NCBI GenBank assembly: GCA_019321725.1
Contig: CM033110.1
Coordinates: 11,897,278 to 11,961,277 of the forward strand
Length of the DNA: 64,000 nucleotides
Source of the DNA: Paulownia fortunei
Lineage: Eukaryota > Streptophyta > Magnoliopsida > Lamiales > Paulowniaceae
Reading direction: 5' to 3'
Positions 57,350 through 64,000 of this stretch are shown piece after piece. The first letter of the stretch is position 1, and each line of letters begins with the position of its first letter. The position numbers were made by a program, and so were the translations under genes. The notes beneath the pieces were generated by a model that was given only the letters and a program-made list of their open reading frames with translations, was not told the origin of the DNA and did no database searches.

Positions 57350-58205
57350 GTAATCGCTTGTAAGTTATTACAAAGATGACAACCACATTCAGTATCTAAT
57401 ACCCAAGAATCATCATTAACCAAATATTAACTTTAATAAAATATATACCAAATCGTGATTTGAAAGGTGCTCTTTCCAGTTCCTCTTCCAATGCCCCAAC
57501 TTGCCACAATAGTGGCATTTGTCATTGGCTTTGGAACCCTTAGCCACTCCACCAAAGGCCTTCTTACTTTTGCCCTTCTCAAAAGAACCCTTTTTCTTTT
57601 ATTCCTTCTGCTTTTAGCCTTGGATTGGGATGAATTGGTGACAAGCATAATAGGCTTCTTTTTTTTTGTTTGATTCAGTCGTCTTCAATATGTTGACCAC
57701 AAACTACATGATGAGATCAATGTAGAGTTCGTAATCTATAATGACTTACAATGACTCGAGGCTTTCTATGAGGCACATCATTTTCAGCCTATGTTCATGG
57801 ATTGAAGAGCTTTCTGTCACATGTTTGAAAAAAAACTCTTTCGAGACTTGATATCTCGTCTTTCTAGTGTGTTCATCATACTACTCTTGTAGGTGAAAGT
57901 TAATATCGACATCTTTTTTCATATTCTCATGTTGCCTCTACAACTCATTTAACATTAATATTATCATATAGCATCCAGTTTTTAAGTCATCCTCAACATG
58001 CTTGTGGTACTCAACAAGCTCTTTCTTTGTGGCGTCTGCCGGTAGTGACACATCAAGGACATAAGCTCTCTTTTTTTACTAGAGAATAGTTTGAAGGTTT
58101 ATGAGCCAATTGATGTAGTTGGGATCAGTTAATCTACTGGTGTTTAGAATAAATGTATGTGAATTTTTGGCCAATTTTGAGGTCAAACCTGCAAAAAATA
58201 TGCGA
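57350..58205 (-). pseudogene. Host Copia gag and protease start
   Basis: Gag begins near 58205 (LAKNSHTFILNTSRLTDPNY) and is collinear with the nested Copia gag. The zinc knuckle reads CHYCGKLGHWKRNW at 57476-57517, the final Cys replaced by Trp. The protease active site reads WVLDTECGCHL (Asp 57394-57396), so the usual DTG is DTE. Stops are frequent. Confidence 0.8.
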
Positions 58206-59190
58206 GGCAGAAAAGTAAGCATCATTTTACAATATATTCATTTATAATATAATCTTTAATTATAAATGTCTTCTATTATTTTATTCAAATTCCATCACCC
58301 ACTAGATGGCAATTCGAAAAATTATATTTCTTAGTGGGCTTGAAATCCAATTAATATTTTACATGCCTAATAATATGAGACCATATAAAATATCTAAAGG
58401 TAGACAACAACATTGTCAATTTCATCATATGCAGCCTCCAAGTTATTTTGCTTCACTACTTCCCATATGCCACAATAGTATGACGACATATAGTATTAAA
58501 TGTCAGTTGTATGCATCAAACATCTATATAGATGGAGCATCTTGTCCCACGATGCATGGATGATGATAAAGATGATTCCATCCCTTAGGCATCTCCATGT
58601 TTAGTAGAGATCACAACTTTTCATCATTTAAGTATCCCACGACTGATGAACAATGTCCTAAATGCATTAGCATCATTATGTCGTCTACTTTTGATGGAAG
58701 CAAGGACAATTGGGCCTAACACAATTTTGTCCATATTTGCTTGATATTGAATTTTAAAAATTCTTAAACTTAACTTTCAAGTGAGGGTTTATTTTATAAT
58801 TCCAAGACCTCATCTATTTAGTTAGTTTATTTAATATTGCACTATCTAATGATTGCAAGCATAATCAAAAGAAAAATATTAAATAAATATATACATGCAT
58901 CTAACATATATACATAATAAAAGGGATGATCATGATCGTATCCTATGCGATCCACTGGAGCCAAAGTGGTTCAAGGTCAATCTAAAAGTAGCAATTAAAA
59001 TGACAAACTATTTCTTATATATTATATAAATATATTATCCATACATTTATGGGTCTTTATTCCTTGCCTTTCCTTACCTTATTCCTTCTTGTTGTCAAAC
59101 GAAAAGAAAATCTCACTTCTTAATTCTACTTTCATTACAAAAGTTATTCTTAACAAGAAAAGTTGGAATTTCTTTCAAGGGGAAGTATAT
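58206..59190 (-). other. Host Copia leader
   Basis: Non-coding, homologous in reverse orientation to 36840-37835. The homology ends abruptly at about 59190, so the rest of the leader, primer site and 5' LTR were lost or displaced. Confidence 0.75.
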
Positions 59191-59595
59191 AGGTGTCATG
59201 CCCCAAAATCCAAAGGCAACACGGCCACGCCATAATAGAATACCGTGATGACGCGAAATGTTCAAAAATTGAATTAATTTTCAAAACTTTGGCGGAAGCG
59301 TAAAATTCTTCAATAATCTTGCTAACAAAGGTACAGAGCATCTAAAGTCCCATGACAAAATAATTCAATACAAATATTTATTATCAGTAGGTATACATAA
59401 TGAAAAATTCCTAAAATCTGGCAAACTAATCAATAAAAGCAAATAACTATATTCTCTAACAAGTTACTAAATTAAACTCCTAAACTCGAACGAACCTTCT
59501 GTCAAAATTCCTTGAGTCCAAGAATACCACTAAGTATCTGAAAAAAATGGTCAATTTGTAGGAAAAAGATGCGCAGCCAAAAGGGCTTTTCAAAA
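59191..59595 (+). repeat. LTR relic of an unidentified element
   Basis: It begins TGTCATGCCCCAAAATCC, a form common to plant LTR starts, with GGCGGAAGCG further on. It carries no ORF. The boundary to the next relic is inferred from where coding similarity starts. Confidence 0.4.
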
Positions 59596-60775
59596 TGAAT
59601 GTAATGCCTATAATTTATTCTATTGAAAGTAATAAAAGTTTACCTTTTGTTTACTTACTTGAGTCTTCATGTTTATGGAATAGTAGACTAAGTCATGTTA
59701 ACAGAGCATTTTTTAAGAAAGCTGGAAGGTTTAAGAGTTACAAACTTGATACTAATGATAAATATAAAAGTGAAATTTGTGTTGAAGCTAAGTTTGTTAA
59801 GAAACCTTTTTAGTTCAGTTGAAAGGAGTAACAAACATCTATGTTTGATACATAGTGCTATATGTGATTTAAAGTTTGTTCAAAGCCGAGGTGGTAAAAA
59901 ATATTTTATTACCTTTATTGATAATCACATTAGATATTGCTATGTATATTTAATAACTAATAAAGATGTATTCGTCACTTATAAGAATAAAGTTAAAAAT
60001 TAATTTGGTGGGACGATTGAGGTATTGAGATCTGATAGAGGTGGAGAATATGATTTATCATAATTTGCTAAGTTTGGTATTATTCACCAAACTACAACTC
60101 TATACGCACCTCAACAAAATAGAATTACTAAGAGAAAAAAATAGAATTTAAAGACACGGTGGATTTAGTGCTTATTAGTTTTGGATTCTCTCTAAACTTG
60201 TGGGGGGGGAGTTGTGCTTACAACTACCTTTATTTTGAATAGGATTCCTTACAAGTTTGGATTAATACTTTATGAATACCTTATGAAATGTGAAAAAAAT
60301 GAATACTTTCCAAAGTGTGGGGGTGTCTAGCTAAAGTAGCTGTTAACACCTCTAAAAAGATCAAGTTAGATTCTGAAACTATTGATTGCATATTTATTGG
60401 ATATGCAATGAACAATAGTGCTTACAGATTTTTGGTATATAAATTTGATATAAGTGATATTTATGTGAACACAATCATTGAATCAAGAAATACTGAATTT
60501 TTTGAAGATATATCCCCTGCTAAAGGAGATATTTAAGAGAACACTTAAAAGAGAATGCATGAACCTGCATTTCAAAATGATAGAGAATCTCAACCTAGAA
60601 GGAGTAAGAGAGTTAAAGTGCCTAAGTCCTTTGATCCAAATTTTATGATATATATGATTGAGAATGAACCTTACACCTTTAATGAGGTTATATCTAGTTC
60701 AAGAAGCTTTATTTTAGAAGGAAGCTATAGATAGCAAAATAAAAAAGGAATAAACAGTATTTAAATAGAAAGGGA
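59596..60775 (+). pseudogene. Copia integrase relic (third Copia family)
   Basis: Pre-integrase and integrase wording on the plus strand: WNSRLSHVN (about 59680), CVEAKFVKKPF, then the core YFITFIDNHIRYCYVYL (about 59905), LRSDRGGEY (about 60029), a TAPYSPQQN-like stretch out of frame, and the intact 73-codon C-terminal frame at 60315-60536 (WGCLAKVAV, VDCIFIGYA-like DCIFIGYAMNNSAYRFLV, NTIIESRNTEFFED). A last trace of RT entry (EAIDSKIK) is near 60725. Both ends are truncated. Confidence 0.8.
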
Positions 60776-61439
60776 ACATTTCAATAAGTAAGCAAATTGT
60801 GATGTTTGTTTTTAACATTCTAGATTTTTTTGTGTAGTACGCACAACAAATGTCTTGGGGCAAAATCTACATTACGAGGAAGATTTACTGTGAAAGTTAA
60901 ATGAATAAACGAAAAAGTGCCTAAAGAAGTGTAAAAGTAATAAATGAATGTGCTTGTCCTGAGGACTATGTTTGATTGAGAAAGTTGAGCTACGTATAAG
61001 CGTTAGTTGTTTTTTTCAATGTACTTCCATGCATAATTAAATGTTAAGTTGGTGTTGGATAACGTCAAACTTAACTATTTTAGTTGACTACTTTTATTCT
61101 AAATGCAATGTTGAATAATTTAGTTACTTTTTTTTGGGATAGATTCTAGTATTGTCAACATCGAAATAAAAAGAATAAAAAATAATGGTTTGAAAGTTTT
61201 ATAACATCAAAATTGTTGCAATACAATATAATAATCATTAAAAAATTAGCCTATTTCCTATAATATATTGTAGCTAATTGGAATTCAAATAATGAATGCA
61301 GCTAGTGTAGTATTTTGAAATTGGAGCAAGATACTTGATCCAATAAACTATGAAGTAAAGAGTTTGCATCTCCTTGATTTCCTGTAAGACTATTTATTTG
61401 ATTAAAATATAACAATTTAAGAATTTTCTTCTTCATTTT
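60776..61439. other. Unassigned non-coding sequence
   Basis: No ORF of note and no recognised repeat. It separates the Copia relic from the LTR at 61440. Confidence 0.5.
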
Positions 61440-62084
61440 TGTAACACCCCCATTACTACACAACTAGATATATATTATAATTTAACATGATAGAACCTGT
61501 GTGCATGCATGGAATATTTTTTTTTGTAACACTTTAAGAAAAGATATATATCACTTTTTACATGCACAACCCTGTTTAAAAACTTTAACATATCATGTAT
61601 ATACAGGATCATATTTATATAAAAACACAACACCCACAACGACCCAATATTTACATACTTATTTACAGTAAAGTTTTAAAAGAGAAATATAGTACCAGTC
61701 TAAAATATAATACACCAGACTCAAAATATAACAAGCCAACAAAATAGCCCAACAGGTCGTCATCCATGTACACACTCCCTCAAACACCTGCAGGAGCTCC
61801 AACAGCCGACCAACCAGCCAAAGATGCTTCAAGTATCGTCGTACTCACCTACAATGCATAAACTATATGAGCTAACGCTCAGCAAGTAAAGATTATGCAT
61901 GTCAAAGAATAATCCACAATATCAAGTCATGCAACTCAAAATGCTATGCTCACAATGCAATTTTATGCATCAAAATATTTCTCTCAAAATCATTTCTTTC
62001 TTGGGCCCCTGACCAATCCCATATCATGCCGGAAAAGAGCTCTGTACACCGCCATAATCCAATGGCCAATAATTAATATAAGCA

Positions 62085-62145
62085 TGCAAATCCATGCACG
62101 CGAACCTGCAAATCCATGCATAAAACATGCAAATCCATGCATGCT
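62085..62145. repeat. Cluster of ATGCAAATCCATGCA repeats
   Basis: Three copies of GCAAATCCATGCA within 60 bp, each holding CATGCA-type motifs, inside the long LTR. Confidence 0.85.
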
Positions 62146-62756
62146 TCGATGCACTAGTAGTGGTCAGCAAAATATTTTCCTTTCTCTGAATCATGCCGTG
62201 CAATGCAAGATTTATCACAATGCTCGTATATGATGCATGCACGTGCTAATGACAATGCCCATGTATGTATGCTCAATGGAGAGCCCTCTACTATGCACAT
62301 ATGATTTATGATATTACATATAATTCACACATCTACTATGTCTATGCATTGTGTTGCAAATGAATCTTTACTTACCTTTCACTTGGTTGGTGGCTTAGTC
62401 TAAATTTGTTTAGTATTCCTCTCCAACCTTAGATGTAAAATAGCCTGTAATATTACCCAACATCAAGCACCATTCCCAATTTGGCAAGTTGAAAGCACAA
62501 AATCTCATACTAGACCTTAAACACCAAGCTATAAGCTAACAATCAAGCTTTCACAAACTAGAACCCAATATAGCCCCTCAAATACCTCAATTTCTCATCT
62601 TAAATGCATGAAAACATCATGTAATTGAAGTATTATAACTCTAATAGCATGTACCTAATTGTTAACACTCAATAGCAACATATCTAGGTTGAAACATGCT
62701 AAGTGATCAAATGTGGCAGATTCACATTTTCATATTTTCTTGCTGTCAAGTTTAGT

Positions 62757-63122
62757 TGCATGATAATTTTAACATCCCTAAGCATATCCAATCACTCCCA
62801 AATTTTTACCACACTTATATAACATGTATATAAATGTAACCATATCATATAATTGCTAAAAATCACGGATATAGCTTCCCAAGTTCAGCTCTCTTCACGA
62901 CATACTGAAACAGATTGTTTCCTACCGTGACAGTTTGCATTAATTAATGGTTTTGGCACCTTAAGTATATTCAATCACTCCAAAATTTTCACCATACTTA
63001 GATAACATATATAAGGAGACAACCAGGTCATATTATTACCAAAAATAATGGATTTAGCTCCCTTAATTCAGTTTCCTTCACAGCACACCAAAACAGATTT
63101 TGCTATTTTGGCAGTTTGAGTG
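62757..63122. repeat. 183-bp diverged tandem duplication in LTR
   Basis: Two adjacent copies share CAATCACTC.CAAA.TTTTTACC/TTTTCACC, then ATAACAT.TATA, then an AAAAAT.A.GGAT.TAGCT block, then CTTCAC..CA.AC..AAACAGATT. They are about one-fifth different by eye, so the duplication is old. Confidence 0.7.
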
Positions 63123-64000
63123 TTTCTCCAATATCATTCTCTATTTCAATTTCCAACTGATAAAACTTCATTCCAATACTCTTAACTCATATATGGTCAT
63201 GTAAATGGTAATAATTATAGGTTTTATTCAACATACCATACACTTTTGAAGCCTAAAACACAAGAAAACAGTAAGATGACAGTTTCTGCCACAAGTATTT
63301 CCTATTAAGTGTTTGTGATCAAAAACCCTTTCTTTGTGCACCAAAGTCTAACTAAAAACTTCCTAACACTTTTATAAGAGATATTGAAAGCTTAATAAAC
63401 CATAAAACCATTCATAATAATCTGAAAACCAAAGGCAAAACCGTAGATAAGTGTTACCTATGCAGATTTTGAGGCTAACTTGATGGTAATCACTTCTTCT
63501 TTGCTTTTCTTGCTTTTATTTCAACTTGGAATCAATTTGGATCACTTGGAGACCTTAAGGTGTGTGTTTGGAAGATGAAAATGGCTGAAATGAGGGTCTG
63601 GTCGTTGCTTAAGGGTGAAGGGTTTGAGGTGTTAGCTTGAGATGTTAGCTTAAGCTTAATAAGAAAGCATGAGGTGGCAAGTAAATGGCAAATCTGATTT
63701 TCTCCTTTATCTTGCAGCCCTAATCTTGTGTGTCTCATCTATTTTTATTTGGTTGCAACCTATCTTAATCACCATTCATTCCCATAGGTAATTCCTATGT
63801 CCGTTCATTCGATCTCCAAACCGATTCGCATCCGATTCTTAAAGAATTATCTAGTTTGCATTTCTAAAATCATATGCACATAAGGGCCTTGTAATATGAC
63901 ACTTAAATCATATTATATCATGTCCAATATCCCAAGTATGCTAATTTACAAATATATACTTTTGAAATAACTTGATCAAATCAAATTAAACCGTATAAGC

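Larger units (their letters stand above)
32621..59190 (-). mobile_element. Host Copia element carrying multiple nested insertions
   Basis: A minus-strand Copia in the order leader, gag, protease, integrase, RT, RNase H, 3' LTR, spread over 26 kb because other elements lie inside it. Its own pieces are 56008-59190, 46724-47492, 46152-46303, 43363-43925 and 32621-34446. It is closely related to the nested plus-strand Copia at 34447-43362, including the long leader. The 5' LTR is missing (a different LTR relic abuts at 59190). The 3' LTR is truncated by Athila-2. Confidence 0.85.
61440..64000 (-). repeat. Long Gypsy-type LTR running off the right edge
   Basis: It starts on the plus strand with TGTAACACCCCCATTACT, the same terminus as the Del/Tekay LTR (TGTAACACCCCTTAACC). 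It contains the matching internal wording ATGAGCTAACGCTCAGCAAG (Del/Tekay: ATGAGCTAAAGGCTCAGTAAG). The remainder does not match, so it is a related but distinct family. There is no primer site left of 61440, so this is the left (3') LTR of a minus-strand element or a solo LTR. The other end is not reached. Confidence 0.65.

Noticed and set aside
61946..62242. Opposed frames in the right-hand LTR
   Set aside because: Caused by the ATGCAAATCCATGCA repeats; no coding signal.

Overview
The window is nuclear DNA from a flowering plant, most likely a eudicot. The evidence is the LTR-retrotransposon lineages (Athila, Tat, Del/Tekay and Copia), tRNA-iMet and tRNA-Asp type primer sites, AT-rich composition, GT-AG introns, and no bacterial-style gene organisation. 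Nearly everything recognisable is retrotransposon sequence, mostly broken by stops and frameshifts. I see no intact host gene, tRNA, rRNA or CRISPR array. Two short stretches (about 22.2-22.5 kb minus, 26.3-26.7 kb plus) may be remnants of host genes.

Layout, left to right. 1-476: end of a Del/Tekay LTR that cuts into an Athila element. 477-7509: that Athila element (plus strand), from gag remnant to 3' LTR. 8.1-9.6 kb: 3' end of a Tat-lineage element with its LTR. 9.6-12.4 kb: unassigned AT-rich DNA. 12.5-15.4 kb: very old Copia relic. 16990-17089: 100-N gap. 17090-21350: 3' half of a second Tat element (end of integrase, six ~91-bp tandem repeats, a multi-exon antisense gene, 3' LTR). 22.75-24.1 kb: 5' end of a small-LTR Copia. 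24.1-26.2 kb: AT-rich DNA with a tandem duplication. 26.69-32.62 kb: second Athila copy on the minus strand, truncated in integrase.

32.6-59.2 kb is one Copia element on the minus strand ('host Copia') that has been hit repeatedly. Its 3' LTR is cut by the second Athila. Its RNase H is split by a complete related Copia in the opposite orientation (34447-43362, duplicated target CACAC). Its RT is split by a solo LTR (43926-46151, duplicated target CAATT) and by a 420-bp MITE-like element (46304-46723). Its integrase is split by a complete Del/Tekay chromovirus-type element (47493-56007) and by a ~215-bp insert. The reading continues across each insertion, so relative ages can be deduced.

59.2-64 kb holds a short LTR relic, a Copia integrase relic on the plus strand, and a second type of long LTR running off the right edge.

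The gene sets are retrotransposon gag-protease-RT-RNase H-integrase, in Copia order (integrase before RT) or Gypsy order (RT before integrase). The Del/Tekay element is the least damaged: its catalytic residues are intact and only a few stops and frameshifts are visible. The most unusual coding content is the antisense gene in the Tat element, which has GT-AG introns.
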